A DNA stretch of 64,000 nt from Endozoicomonas sp965232255 (GTDB taxonomy: Bacteria > Pseudomonadota > Gammaproteobacteria > Pseudomonadales > Endozoicomonadaceae). Below are positions 1-8,560 of the stretch, one piece after another. Position 1 is the stretch's first letter. Each line of letters starts with the position of its first letter. Under the pieces are notes generated by a model. That model was not told where the DNA came from, ran no database searches, and was given only the letters and a program-made list of their open reading frames with translations. The stretch lies in the NCBI GenBank assembly GCA_965232255.1, contig OZ246962.1:2852001-2916000 (forward strand), written 5' to 3'. Both the position numbers and the translations under genes were made by a program.

Positions 1-60
1 AGCCCGGGCAAGCGCTACCTGGCCAGCATGACCCTGAAACTGACCGAGGTGATTGGATGA
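1..60 (+). CDS. Prophage tail protein, C-terminal fragment
   Basis: Only the last 19 codons are inside the window. The frame is open from base 1 and stops with TGA at 58-60, overlapping the next ATG (57-59) in an ATGA junction. That coupling and the following tail genes make it the end of another tail-morphogenesis gene. The fragment is too short to assign a family. Confidence 0.6.
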   Translation, partial: SPGKRYLASMTLKLTEVIG

Positions 61-635
61 GGACGTTACCGGCGGAGCTGGTTGAACATTATCAGGGAGA
101 CAACCCCAACCTGGTGTTCCTGGTGGAGCTGGCCTGGCCGTCGGGCACCGTGCGGGTGCACAGCGGCATCGGTGACCTGGTGGTCAATGACCGGTTGTAC
201 AAAGGTGTGGGCAGCCTGGGCGGACTGGGTGACGTGCAGGACAACGTCGAGCTGGGCCGCTCGGAACTGGCCGTTGAGCTGAGCGGCTTTGACTCAGACC
301 TGCTGCATGAAAGCCTGCGCCGGGATGCCGTGGGTCGTCCGGGAATAGTATACGCCGCGGTGCGTGACGGTGACGGCCAGCCGATCGCAGCTTCAGTGGC
401 GCCACTGTTTGCCGGTTATATCGGCGACGTGGGCAGCACTCTGGGGGAGCGCAACACCATCACCGTAGTGCTGGCCACTGACACTGCCAATCCGAGACAG
501 AAGCGCCCGGGCCGCTACACCGACGAGAGCCACCGGCGCGAGTTTGCCGGTGATGGGTTTTACAAGTGGTCGGCCAAGACCGCCGAACGGGCTATTTATT
601 GGGGAAGTAGACGCAATGCCGTACCATATAAATGA
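57..635 (+). CDS. Phage tail/baseplate-associated protein
   Basis: A 192-residue protein rich in beta-strand-like sequence. It lies directly before an NlpC/P60-like protein and the tail-tip J-like protein, the place where siphovirus tail-tip or baseplate hub components sit. The C-terminal stretch RYTDESHRREF...AERAIYWG resembles the end of tail proteins that precede lambda K/J-type genes. The ATG overlaps the previous stop (ATGA), and the gene overlaps the next by 20 bp, so the module is translationally coupled. I see no signal peptide or membrane segment. The role as a tail-tip structural or hub protein is inferred from position; the exact family is not certain. Confidence 0.7.
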   Translation: MRTLPAELVEHYQGDNPNLVFLVELAWPSGTVRVHSGIGDLVVNDRLYKGVGSLGGLGDVQDNVELGRSELAVELSGFDSDLLHESLRRDAVGRPGIVYAAVRDGDGQPIAASVAPLFAGYIGDVGSTLGERNTITVVLATDTANPRQKRPGRYTDESHRREFAGDGFYKWSAKTAERAIYWGSRRNAVPYK

Positions 636-1077
636 AGCAAGGATTACTCGTCTACCGGACTGGGAGGTGCGCCTGGCCGACTGGTTACGCCGGGTGCGCC
701 ATGAGTCGTTCTGCTGGGGCCGGTTCGACTGCGCCCTGGCCTGCGCCGATGTCCTGGCGGTAATCACCGGGCAGGACTTTGCGAGTGCTTGGCGGGGGCA
801 ATACCACAGCGATAAAGGGGCATTTAAAGCCCTGTTAAAACGTGGTTATCGTGATGTTTACCAGGCCATGAGCGGAGCGCTGGGGCAACAGCCCACCACC
901 GACCTGGCGACTCTTGGCCGGGGTGATATCGGTGGCGCCGTAGTTGACGGTGACAAGACCGTGGGCATTATCTGGGCTGAACGGCTGTGGCTGCCCGACG
1001 ACGAAGGGCTGAGACCCCACGCCCTGAGCCTGATGGTTTGCGGTTGGAAAGTCGGGGGGATGCCATGCCTCCGGTAA
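616..1077 (+). CDS. NlpC/P60-like (DUF6950-type) tail assembly protein
   Basis: A 153-residue protein starting at the ATG at 616, which has a GGGGAAG ribosome site at 601-607. An in-frame upstream ATG at 544 has no such site. The segment FCWGRFDCALACADV has the Asp-Cys arrangement of the permuted NlpC/P60-like proteins of phage tail modules (compare lambda gpK). A histidine-containing stretch (RPHALSLMVCGW) near the C-terminus could supply the second catalytic residue. Such proteins are thought to process peptidoglycan or help assemble the tail tip. It overlaps the neighbouring genes on both sides by 13-20 bp. Confidence 0.75.
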   Translation: MPYHINEARITRLPDWEVRLADWLRRVRHESFCWGRFDCALACADVLAVITGQDFASAWRGQYHSDKGAFKALLKRGYRDVYQAMSGALGQQPTTDLATLGRGDIGGAVVDGDKTVGIIWAERLWLPDDEGLRPHALSLMVCGWKVGGMPCLR

Positions 1078-4000
1078 TTGCCGCCGTGGGTGCCGTGGTC
1101 GGTACCCTGGGCACAGCCGGCACAATCGCCCTGGCGGTGGGCATTGCCTCGGCCGCCTACTCGGTCTACGCCGTCAGCAAAAGCAAGAAGCTGGCGGAGG
1201 GGAGCGCCAGTGCTGCCGACCGCAAACAGACCTTCCGCTCCGCCAACGCCGCGAAACAAGTGATTCTGGGGGATGTGGAAGTCTCCGGCCCTATTGTCTT
1301 TGCCATGGAAAGTGGCGCACCGGACGGTAGCGGTGCTGGGGAGATCATTGACCTGGTCATCCCACTGGCCGGCCACCCATGCACCGCCTGCCTGTCACTG
1401 CGTATGGGTGACGCACAGTTTAGCAAGATTGCCGATACCGCCGAAGGCAGCCACTGGGTACTGGATCGTGATGGCATCCGCCACGGCGAGATCTGGTATT
1501 ACAGTCGTCCGGTGGATGCCGTGGGGGTGCCACCGTCGCTGGCCGGGGTGAACCAGTGGGAGGCGGATATGATCGGCCGAGGCCAGACCTTTATCCATGC
1601 CCGGCTGCGCTCGGACAACAGCCAGTGGCCCGGTGGCATTGAGGATCTGGTGGCAAGAGTGCAGGGAGCTGCCGTCCTAGACCCGCGCACCGGCACTCAT
1701 GGCTTCAGTACTAATCCGGCGCTGCATGGACTGCACTATATCCGACGCTATCTTCTCGTACCTGAGGAAGAGATTCTGTTGGACACCTTTATTCATGCCG
1801 CAAACATCAGCGACGAGACGGTGCAGCGTGCCAGCGTCACCGAGGCACGTTACCGGTGCGACCCGGTGTTTGGCGAAGAGGACGACCCGCAGGAGGTGCT
1901 GGGCAATATTGCCGCCAGCATGGGCGGGGAGTTTGTCCGTTCCGGCGGCCTGTGGGGAGCGCGAGCCGGGAGCTACAACGGGCCGGCCACGCGCACCATC
2001 GGCCGCCATGAGATCATGGGATCAGTGGATATCCGCGTCTCCCTGCCACTGGACGAGCGCATCAATACTTTGACCGGCCAGTACCTGGAACCGGCGCAGG
2101 GCTATAACCTGACCGACTTCCCGCCGTTGTCCCGCCCGGAGTACATCGACCAGGACGGGCGCGAACGGGGAGAGGACATGAGCTTTGACTTTGTCCAATC
2201 CGCCACACAGGCTCAGGCGCTGGGCTGGATCGAGCTGGAAAAACGGCGCCGTGGTGCCTCGGTGTCCGGTACTTTTGCCCTGTCGGCGGTGGACGCGGTG
2301 GTAAACCGTGTGGTCCAGATTGACCTGCCCGGGCTGAGCGGGCTGGAGTTCCGGGTATCCAGCTGGAAGCTGGCGCCCTCCGGCCAGGGCATACAGCTGG
2401 AGCTGATGGAAGACCATCCTGACATCTGGACCGGGCAACCGGCCGACATCGTACCGCCACTTTTACCGGGCGAGCTGGCTGGTAATGACCCGAGGGTGGT
2501 GCCAGCCATTACCGGGCTGACCTTTACCCGCACCCCGGACGCCCTGAACCAGCACGGTGTGCTGGGCTGGCAGGGGCACGGTAGTGAGTACGAGGTGGTG
2601 CTGGAGCAGGATGGCCAGGTGCTGCGCCGGGAGCGAGTGCCGGGCACCATCCTGCCGTTGACGCTGCCCCACGCTGACCGGCTGTTTACCGTCACGGTGA
2701 CGGCCATCAACGGTTTCGGGGTACGTTCGCCCGCTGTGGCCAGAACCATCAGCCTGACCCTGGATCCGCCGGTGCTGTCGGTGATCGAGCTGAACAGCCG
2801 TGATCACTGGCTGGAGGTGAACTGGACGGGTGAGCCGGTCGCGGGCTACGAGCTGGAGCTGCTGACCCTGGAGGGGCAGGGGGCTTACCGCACAACAGCA
2901 CTGGCGCCGCCGGTGCACTTGGGCTGGTTTCATCCCGGCATCTACCGGCTGCGTGCCCGCGCCATGTTAGGGGTGACCAGCTCCGCCTGGAGTGACGAGC
3001 TAACTGTGCAGATTGATACCCTGCGCGGACCGCTACCAATTTTCCGGGCAGAGAGTAAAGACCCGCTAGCTAGCGGCGGCATGTTGTCGTTCAGCAGTCC
3101 GGACCCGCGCAGTGAGCGAATCGAGTACCAGGTATCCGGGGCCGGCTTCAACGTCAACGGCGACAGCAATGGTCAGCCAGTGCGCCTGCCCCCCATGCTG
3201 CCCGGTTCCTATCAGTTTCGCGCCCGTAGCCAGTGGCGTGATGTGTTTTCCGGCTGGAACGCCATTACCCAGACCCTGAGCGAGAACCTGAGTGCTCCGC
3301 AAAACCTGACCTTTACCGCCAGCGACGAGCCGGGCTTGCTGGGTCGGCTGGACTGGGATTCAGCCGCCAGCCAGCACCGGGTAACACTGATTCGTGAGCG
3401 GGGCAGCGAGGCCGTGATTGAGGTGGTGGTCAGTGGTAATGCTTATCAGGTGCCCATACTGAAGGTGGGCAGTTACCGGGCAGAAGTAGTGGCCATCGGC
3501 CGGGTGGAAACCTCGTCCGCTGCCCACCTGGTGTTTCATGCCCAGGCGCCGTTGGCGCCGGCCAACGTGATCTTTACCCCGGCAGAACACGATGCTGCGG
3601 TTATTGGTGAAGTGAGCTGGCAGCCGGTATCTGGCAGCAGTGGCTATGCCGTGCGTCTGTGCCAGGGCGACCGGATCATCGTCGAGAGTCGCACCAGTGA
3701 CAACCGCTGGCCCATATCACCGTTAAGCCCTGGCAGCTATGAAGTACAGGTGGCCAGCATCAGTCTGCGCGAGGGGGCGCAAAGTGACTGGAGCGGCGTT
3801 GCCTTCAGTCTGGCCGGACTGATGCCACCAGATGATCTCAGTGCCAGCGAGAGCCTGATTGGCTCCGGCATCCAGATCATCAGCCAGGTGGTGTTGTCCT
3901 GTGCGTCGGTTGTCGGGGCGAGCGCTTATCAGTTCGAGTACCAGTTGCTGGGGGCTGGATCGTGGTCTGGCATCCAAAGTGGTTCGGCTCTGAGTGCCAC

Positions 4001-5141
4001 TTTGAACGCGGTGCCCCCAGGCGAGTACACCTTTCGGGTGAGGGCCGTGAGCGGGGCGTGGCAGTCCGGCTACGCCAGCATGACTTTTCGGGTCAATGGC
4101 ACCGCTCGGCCGCCGGCCAGTCTGACCGACCTGCGCTTGCATGCCCAGGCCGGGGCGACAGCCCAGCTGAGCTGGACGCTGAGTCGTGATGCCGACGTGC
4201 TGACCGGTGGCTCGATCCAGGTGCGCTTTACCCATCTCAGTGGTAAGCAGGCCAACTGGGCCAGCGCCATCCCGGTGACTGACCGGTTGCCGGGCAATGC
4301 CACTCTGGCGTCGGTGCCGCTGCGCTCGGGTACCTACCTGGTCAAGCCGGTCAACGCCAGTGGTTACTGGGCGGAAAACGCCGCCCGGGTGATCTGCAAC
4401 ATGGCCGGGCTGATCGGGTATAACCGGGTGGTGGAACGGGTCGAGCCGGACGACTGGCCCGGGGTAAAAAACAAGGCACGGATCGAAGCGGGTGGAGCGC
4501 TGACGCTGGAATCGAACGCAATTGGTGAGATTGCTGGCAACGCTGAACCGCCATTCTACATCATGCACCAGCCTCTGGATCTGGGCGCAGTGATCACGGC
4601 TCGGCTAACCATGGATGTTGATAATTCCTTGTACTGCCGGGACACCATCGACGAGCGCAGTACGCTGATCGATGACTGGCCGAAGTTTGATGGCGCAGTC
4701 CCGGACAGCGTGGATATCCGTTACGAAGTGAGCCAGACCGACGATGACCCGCAATCGGCCAGTGCCGCCTGGTCTGACTGGACCCAGTTCCTAATGGGCG
4801 AGTTCCGTGGCAGGGGATTCAGGCTGCGGGTGGTGATGCAGGGGGATACCGTTGGAGCGGCCATAACCCTGACCAAATTGCGACTGATCGCCGATGTACC
4901 GGACCGTACCGAGCGAGGTGTCAATCTTGAGGCGCCTGCCAGTGGCTTGCGGGTGAGCTACAACGTGCCATTTCTTGCTCCGGCGGCTATCGGTATTACG
5001 GCTCAGGCGCTCCCTGTTGGCGGCCGTTTCGTATTGAGCGACGAGGACGCCCAGGGTTTCACCATCCACTTTTACCGGGACGACAGCGCCATCAACGCCA
5101 TTTTTAACTATACCGCCATTAGCTACGGAGAGGCCGCATGA
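1065..5141 (+). CDS. Host-specificity J-like tail-tip protein with fibronectin III repeats
   Basis: A 1358-residue protein, the largest phage gene here. The chosen ATG at 1065 follows GGGGGG and gives a start at MPPVIAAVG; an in-frame ATG at 987 lies inside the upstream gene. Residues 1-40 form a Gly/Ala-rich hydrophobic segment, as in many J-like proteins. Residues about 250-480 match the phage tail protein domain of lambda gpJ (the section around RYRCDPVFGEEDDPQEVLGNI through LELMEDHPDIW). From about 490 to 1060 there is a series of fibronectin type III-like repeats with recurring W and 'G-Y/S-Y-x-V/F-R' patterns. The C-terminal 250 residues are a separate beta-rich domain. The protein would form the tail tip and contact the host receptor. 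The stop overlaps the next ATG (ATGA). Confidence 0.88.
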   Translation: MPPVIAAVGAVVGTLGTAGTIALAVGIASAAYSVYAVSKSKKLAEGSASAADRKQTFRSANAAKQVILGDVEVSGPIVFAMESGAPDGSGAGEIIDLVIPLAGHPCTACLSLRMGDAQFSKIADTAEGSHWVLDRDGIRHGEIWYYSRPVDAVGVPPSLAGVNQWEADMIGRGQTFIHARLRSDNSQWPGGIEDLVARVQGAAVLDPRTGTHGFSTNPALHGLHYIRRYLLVPEEEILLDTFIHAANISDETVQRASVTEARYRCDPVFGEEDDPQEVLGNIAASMGGEFVRSGGLWGARAGSYNGPATRTIGRHEIMGSVDIRVSLPLDERINTLTGQYLEPAQGYNLTDFPPLSRPEYIDQDGRERGEDMSFDFVQSATQAQALGWIELEKRRRGASVSGTFALSAVDAVVNRVVQIDLPGLSGLEFRVSSWKLAPSGQGIQLELMEDHPDIWTGQPADIVPPLLPGELAGNDPRVVPAITGLTFTRTPDALNQHGVLGWQGHGSEYEVVLEQDGQVLRRERVPGTILPLTLPHADRLFTVTVTAINGFGVRSPAVARTISLTLDPPVLSVIELNSRDHWLEVNWTGEPVAGYELELLTLEGQGAYRTTALAPPVHLGWFHPGIYRLRARAMLGVTSSAWSDELTVQIDTLRGPLPIFRAESKDPLASGGMLSFSSPDPRSERIEYQVSGAGFNVNGDSNGQPVRLPPMLPGSYQFRARSQWRDVFSGWNAITQTLSENLSAPQNLTFTASDEPGLLGRLDWDSAASQHRVTLIRERGSEAVIEVVVSGNAYQVPILKVGSYRAEVVAIGRVETSSAAHLVFHAQAPLAPANVIFTPAEHDAAVIGEVSWQPVSGSSGYAVRLCQGDRIIVESRTSDNRWPISPLSPGSYEVQVASISLREGAQSDWSGVAFSLAGLMPPDDLSASESLIGSGIQIISQVVLSCASVVGASAYQFEYQLLGAGSWSGIQSGSALSATLNAVPPGEYTFRVRAVSGAWQSGYASMTFRVNGTARPPASLTDLRLHAQAGATAQLSWTLSRDADVLTGGSIQVRFTHLSGKQANWASAIPVTDRLPGNATLASVPLRSGTYLVKPVNASGYWAENAARVICNMAGLIGYNRVVERVEPDDWPGVKNKARIEAGGALTLESNAIGEIAGNAEPPFYIMHQPLDLGAVITARLTMDVDNSLYCRDTIDERSTLIDDWPKFDGAVPDSVDIRYEVSQTDDDPQSASAAWSDWTQFLMGEFRGRGFRLRVVMQGDTVGAAITLTKLRLIADVPDRTERGVNLEAPASGLRVSYNVPFLAPAAIGITAQALPVGGRFVLSDEDAQGFTIHFYRDDSAINAIFNYTAISYGEAA

Positions 5142-6613
5142 GCCAGACTGACCAGTTCCATATCCCGAACCTGTCGGGTGCCGCCTTCCGGGCACTCCTG
5201 AACCAGATACTGGCTGCCCTGAGCGACCAGAACACCGGCAGCACCGAGCCACCGGAGCCGTTCCCCGGCATGGTATGGCTGGACACCAGTACGAATCCGG
5301 CACGCTACAAGCTGCGCAACGACGCCAACAGTGGCTGGCATGAGATTTTCACCACCCAGCAACCACCGACGGCAGCCCAGATCGGCCTGGGCAACGTACC
5401 CAACTACAACGCCACCAACAGTCTGACCGACAACTCGGACAACAAGCTGCTGCTGGCATCGGCAGCCTATCGGCTCAACGAATTGAAGCTGGGCAAGGGC
5501 GACGCCGCTGCGGACGCCAGCAAACTCGGCGGCTACGCCGCTAACATGTATGCCCTGGTCAGTGGTATCTATCCCAACCTGCGTGCTCAGGGCACTACCA
5601 AGGCAGACGTGGATCTGGGTAATGTGCAGAATTTTGGCATCACCAGCAGCCTGACCAGCAATAACGCCAATCAGTACCTGAGCGCTAAGGGTGGTTACGA
5701 CCTGAACCAGATGAAGGTGGACAAAACCATTACCATCAATGGCCACAAGCTGGACAAGAGTATCACCCTGAGCGCCTTACACATCAGGGCGTTGCCAAAT
5801 ACCGGCGGTGATATTGGCGGCCCAATCAACTTCACTGCGGATACCGGCGATATTATAAAGCTGGATGGCAAGACGCTGCTGAAGCGCACCACTGCCAATG
5901 GCGGTGTCTCCTTCGGTGCGGATGACAGCATGATCATCGGTGCCGGAGAAGCTCGGGCAGCCATGGAGGCCAATATTAACCAGCCGCAAGAGACGTTGTG
6001 GCTGGGCTCCGATAATGATCTGGTGCTGTTCAGTAACCTGGAAGCGGGCTGGGCCAGTCGCCGGACGTTCACCCTGGAGAAAGATGGCGGATTCATGCCG
6101 GCTAACGTGGCCAAGACCCGGGAGAATCTGGATGTGCCAACCCGGGGCGAGGTGGACGGCCGTGGCCGTATTGTCGGGGAGTTATGCTATTTTTCCATGG
6201 ATACCGTGCCGGCAGGGTTTTTTGCCCTGAACGGTGCCCGTGTGGTCAATGGTCGTCTGGACTTTCCGGCGCTGGCTAGTTGCGGCTCACGGTTCATTAC
6301 CCTCAGTGGCAATGACCTGATACTGGCCAATGCGCAGGATTTTTTGCGAGGCAAAGGTGCCAGTGGCCGAGCAGTTGGTCAGTGGGAGGGTGATGCTATC
6401 AGAAATATCACCGGACACCTGGGAACGATCGGACTGCATGCTGTTCCGTCCGGGGCGTTTGCCGCAGTCGGCTCGGTAGGCTCGCAGCTCGGACCGCACC
6501 CTGGCCCGAGGCCAACGATAGACTTCGATGCCTCCCGTGTTGTTCCTGTCGCAGGCGAGAATCGCCCCAAATCGCTCACAGCGCTGCTGTGTATTTATCA
6601 TGGAGTCGTTTAA
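5138..6613 (+). CDS. Phage tail fibre protein with collar domain
   Basis: A 491-residue protein. The region at residues 85-195 holds two copies of a fibre-type repeat built on 'LGNV-x-N-(Y/F)' and ending in (L/D)LN-(E/Q)-(L/M)K. These are typical of the shaft of lambda and Mu-type tail fibres. Near the C-terminus, residues about 345-380 (MDTVPAGFFALNGARV, then FPAL) match the phage tail collar domain motif 'P-x-G-(F/W)-x-x-x-(N/D)G'. The expected role is receptor contact together with the J-like protein upstream. It is joined by ATGA to the upstream gene and abuts the assembly gene downstream. Tail fibres diverge quickly, so the receptor cannot be guessed. Confidence 0.85.
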   Translation: MSQTDQFHIPNLSGAAFRALLNQILAALSDQNTGSTEPPEPFPGMVWLDTSTNPARYKLRNDANSGWHEIFTTQQPPTAAQIGLGNVPNYNATNSLTDNSDNKLLLASAAYRLNELKLGKGDAAADASKLGGYAANMYALVSGIYPNLRAQGTTKADVDLGNVQNFGITSSLTSNNANQYLSAKGGYDLNQMKVDKTITINGHKLDKSITLSALHIRALPNTGGDIGGPINFTADTGDIIKLDGKTLLKRTTANGGVSFGADDSMIIGAGEARAAMEANINQPQETLWLGSDNDLVLFSNLEAGWASRRTFTLEKDGGFMPANVAKTRENLDVPTRGEVDGRGRIVGELCYFSMDTVPAGFFALNGARVVNGRLDFPALASCGSRFITLSGNDLILANAQDFLRGKGASGRAVGQWEGDAIRNITGHLGTIGLHAVPSGAFAAVGSVGSQLGPHPGPRPTIDFDASRVVPVAGENRPKSLTALLCIYHGVV

Positions 6614-7186
6614 ATGCAGCGTTATACCTACGATACCGAAACGGGGTTTTACACTGGCACAGTCGTATGCCAGCGACACCCGTTGAGGCCGGATGAATGG
6701 CTGGTCCCTGACTATTCCAGTGAAGTGGCACCACCTGAACGCGATCATCACGTTGCCGTGTTTACTAGTCACGGTTGGGAGCTGAAAGAGGATCACCGGG
6801 GCCGGACTGCGTACAACAAGCAAACGCAGGAGCCGTTGACCGTCACCGAGGTGGGCGTGATCCCTGATACCCATACAGCGCAACAGCCGCCGGGGCAGTT
6901 CTATAGGTGGAATGAGGCGCGACAGGAATGGTGCCACGATGCCGATGCTGAGAAAGGCTACGACGAAGAGCGCGAAAGGCAGTGGGCTATGTCAGAGTTG
7001 GCGCTGTCAGACCGATGCAAGGCCGATGATTATCCGTTGAATGGCCTAACTCGCGAAGAGCTAAGCGAGCGAATAAATGACTACCGAAGTGCGCTGAGGA
7101 ATCCGAGGAGGTCAGGACATCCTGATCATCCAAGGCAGTCATGGAGACCACGGTGGCCAGATGGAGTCAAAAGACCAGCTATATAA
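6614..7186 (+). CDS. Tail fibre assembly / phage tail chaperone-like protein
   Basis: A 190-residue hydrophilic protein starting at an ATG one base after the tail fibre stop. The C-terminal part (LTREELSERINDYRSALRN... RWPDG) is the 'YR-x-ALR ... WP' ending common to tail fibre assembly and tail chaperone proteins that sit directly after fibre genes. The N-terminus (YTYDTETGFYTGT) also resembles Tfa-type proteins. It would assist trimerisation or attachment of the fibre. It is the last recognisable structural gene of the prophage in this window. Confidence 0.75.
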   Translation: MQRYTYDTETGFYTGTVVCQRHPLRPDEWLVPDYSSEVAPPERDHHVAVFTSHGWELKEDHRGRTAYNKQTQEPLTVTEVGVIPDTHTAQQPPGQFYRWNEARQEWCHDADAEKGYDEERERQWAMSELALSDRCKADDYPLNGLTREELSERINDYRSALRNPRRSGHPDHPRQSWRPRWPDGVKRPAI

Positions 7187-7850
7187 GTAGAAGGAAGGAT
7201 TTAATCGGACCTTAATGATTGCTTAAAGTGGGTTTAAAAGGTTCGCAAAAGCGGATTGGCGTACGTCGGTTTGGAACAAACGTAAAGTGACAAAAAACGG
7301 TGAAAACGGCAAAAAGGGAGTAATATTAGACGACAGGTGTTGTCCCAAACCGTGTGGCAAAAAGTCCCAAACCGACGTACGCGCCACAGCCACAATTCTC
7401 AAATGATAATTGGCGGTTGGTTTTTGCGTCCTCATAAGGTTCTCATAATATATATTATGTTAAATAACATTTCACGACACCCGATACCTGTTTTTTATCG
7501 AGTGAATTTTTCCTGAAAACGGTTGTCTAATTACCTGTCGTGGGCTTAGGTAATCATTGCCTGCACAACGGATGTCACATTTTTCTTTCCTAAGCCTGAA
7601 CTATTCGGTCAGTTCGTGCTCGCGTTGAGCGCTGTATGTGTACGTATCAGTTTTAATATTTTTTTGCCGAAATACTTAACGACCATGTACAGAAACTTGC
7701 TATTACAGTGTGAAACTGTCTACTATTTATTGCAGTACCACAGTCGCCGTAATGGTTGAAATGACTGGTCTGAAGCCTGATAGCATTGAAAATAAACGAC
7801 GTTACTAGTCCACAAATACCTCAAAACTAACTAGATAAAGGTAACTGCCA
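7187..7850. other. A+T-rich non-coding region at the prophage end
   Basis: No convincing gene in 664 bases. The region holds a 16-bp inverted repeat (7259-7274 with 7367-7382), a repeated GTCCCAAACCG (7342-7352, 7364-7374), a 16-bp palindrome (CATAATATATATTATG, 7444-7459) and a smaller hairpin (ATTACCT/AGGTAAT, 7530-7554). Base composition drops sharply from the G+C-rich tail genes. It could contain the prophage attachment site, regulatory sites or the promoter of the regulator at 7851. Confidence 0.6.
7259..7382. repeat. 16-bp inverted repeat with 92-nt spacer
   Basis: GCGTACGTCGGTTTGG at 7259-7274 is the exact reverse complement of 7367-7382. The core CGGTTTGG(G)AC recurs as GTCCCAAACCG at 7342-7352 and 7364-7374, so the site has three related copies, one inverted. 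The arrangement suggests a protein-binding array (operator, replication or arm-type integrase sites). The binding protein is unknown. Confidence 0.75.
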
Positions 7851-8180
7851 ATGACTTTGAAAGGTCTGATCAAATTAACCCAGCTAATGCAAGAACAACC
7901 TCTCACCGTTATTCAGTGGCAGATCCTTCTTGTAGTGGCTGAGAATCCCGGCGAGACCATCACCGATCTGGTTAATGCAGAAAAATTGACTTGTGGTACT
8001 CCCAGCGATATCGCTGTCAGCGTCAAGCGTCTTGGTGAAGGTCGTCACGACCGGCCAGGCCTAGGACTGATCAAGAAAGTGCAACATGAAGACGATGGTC
8101 GTTATTTCAAGTTGACCCTGACCGCCAAAGGCAAAAAGCTGGTCGAGAAGGTCAAGCAAAAGGCGCGTTATTTGAAATAG
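7851..8180 (+). CDS. MarR-like winged-helix regulator
   Basis: A 109-residue protein. The segment QPLTVIQWQILLVVAENPG, then a helix-turn-helix-like stretch and the wing-like section (KKVQHEDDGRYFKLTLTAKG) followed by KKLVEKVKQKARYLK, fit a small winged-helix fold of the MarR class. It lacks the long dimerisation helices of full MarR proteins. A start at the ATG at 7851 follows AAAGGTAA. It stands alone between two non-coding regions, and a terminator-like hairpin follows at 8314-8341. It is likely a regulator of the mobile element; the target and ligand are unknown. Confidence 0.65.
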   Translation: MTLKGLIKLTQLMQEQPLTVIQWQILLVVAENPGETITDLVNAEKLTCGTPSDIAVSVKRLGEGRHDRPGLGLIKKVQHEDDGRYFKLTLTAKGKKLVEKVKQKARYLK

Positions 8181-8313
8181 TCTGGTGTCTCTGGTGTATA
8201 TGTTCGGGGCTCGATGCTTTTGTGAGTAGTGAGTAGATAGTCAGCAGCTTCTTGAGCCCTTCCCCCTGTCCCCATTCCAGCCCCTTTTCCCTTTCTTCAG
8301 TTCCGTACTTCCT

Positions 8314-8341
8314 CTGTCTGTCTTACCAGACAGCTTTTTTT
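8314..8341 (+). terminator. Rho-independent terminator after the winged-helix gene
   Basis: CTGTCTG (8314-8320) and CAGACAG (8327-8333) can form a 7-bp stem with a 6-nt loop, followed by C and seven Ts. It lies about 130 bp after the stop of the MarR-like gene, on the same strand. Confidence 0.7.
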
Positions 8342-8447
8342 GTTTGTCGTATTTCGCACGGACATTACTTTGTACGTGCCCTCCTCTCCTGTGCCTGACT
8401 AAACCTGCTTTTTAGCCAAATCTGTTTTTTAATGCATTATTACCGCC

Positions 8448-8481
8448 ATTACTGCCGGTAAGGACAGTTACCGGCAGTAAT
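8448..8481. repeat. 14-6-14 inverted repeat (recombination-core-like)
   Basis: ATTACTGCCGGTAA (8448-8461) and its exact reverse complement TTACCGGCAGTAAT (8468-8481) are separated by GGACAG. Inverted arms around a 6-nt centre are the geometry of tyrosine recombinase core sites such as dif. It lies about 80 bp upstream of the gene that is coupled to a tyrosine recombinase. It could equally be an operator or an RNA hairpin. Confidence 0.85.
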
Positions 8482-8493
8482 AATTGATCTGGT

Positions 8494-8537
8494 AATACTA
8501 TTAATACCAGTATTATAATACTGGTATTAATAGTATT
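8494..8537. promoter_or_regulatory. Perfect 44-bp palindrome with an embedded -10 box
   Basis: Positions 8494-8515 are exactly mirrored by 8516-8537 with no spacer and no mismatch. The centre contains TATAAT (8514-8519), a consensus -10 hexamer, 42 bases before the ATG of the KfrA-like gene. KfrA proteins of plasmids repress their own promoters by binding palindromes over the promoter. The natural reading is an autoregulatory operator. A recombination or partition site is also possible. Confidence 0.85.
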
Positions 8538-8560
8538 TTCAATAACAGGTTTTTGGTCTT

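Larger units (their letters stand above)
8181..8560. other. Non-coding control region upstream of the KfrA-like gene
   Basis: No gene in 380 bases. From left to right it has a pyrimidine-rich stretch, a terminator-like hairpin, a 14-6-14 inverted repeat and a perfect 44-bp palindrome ending 23 bases before the next start codon. The last three are listed separately. Confidence 0.8.

Noticed and set aside
3723..4568. 281-codon minus-strand frame inside the tail-tip gene
   Set aside because: Antisense shadow of a G+C-rich gene with clear domain content on the plus strand.
7223..7435. 70-codon minus-strand frame in the prophage end region
   Set aside because: It runs through the inverted repeat array, has no ribosome site I could support and no recognisable protein.
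8494..8537. Rho-independent terminator instead of operator
   Set aside because: No T-run follows, it is upstream of the gene and holds a -10 box; a 44-bp perfect palindrome with no loop is unusual for a terminator.
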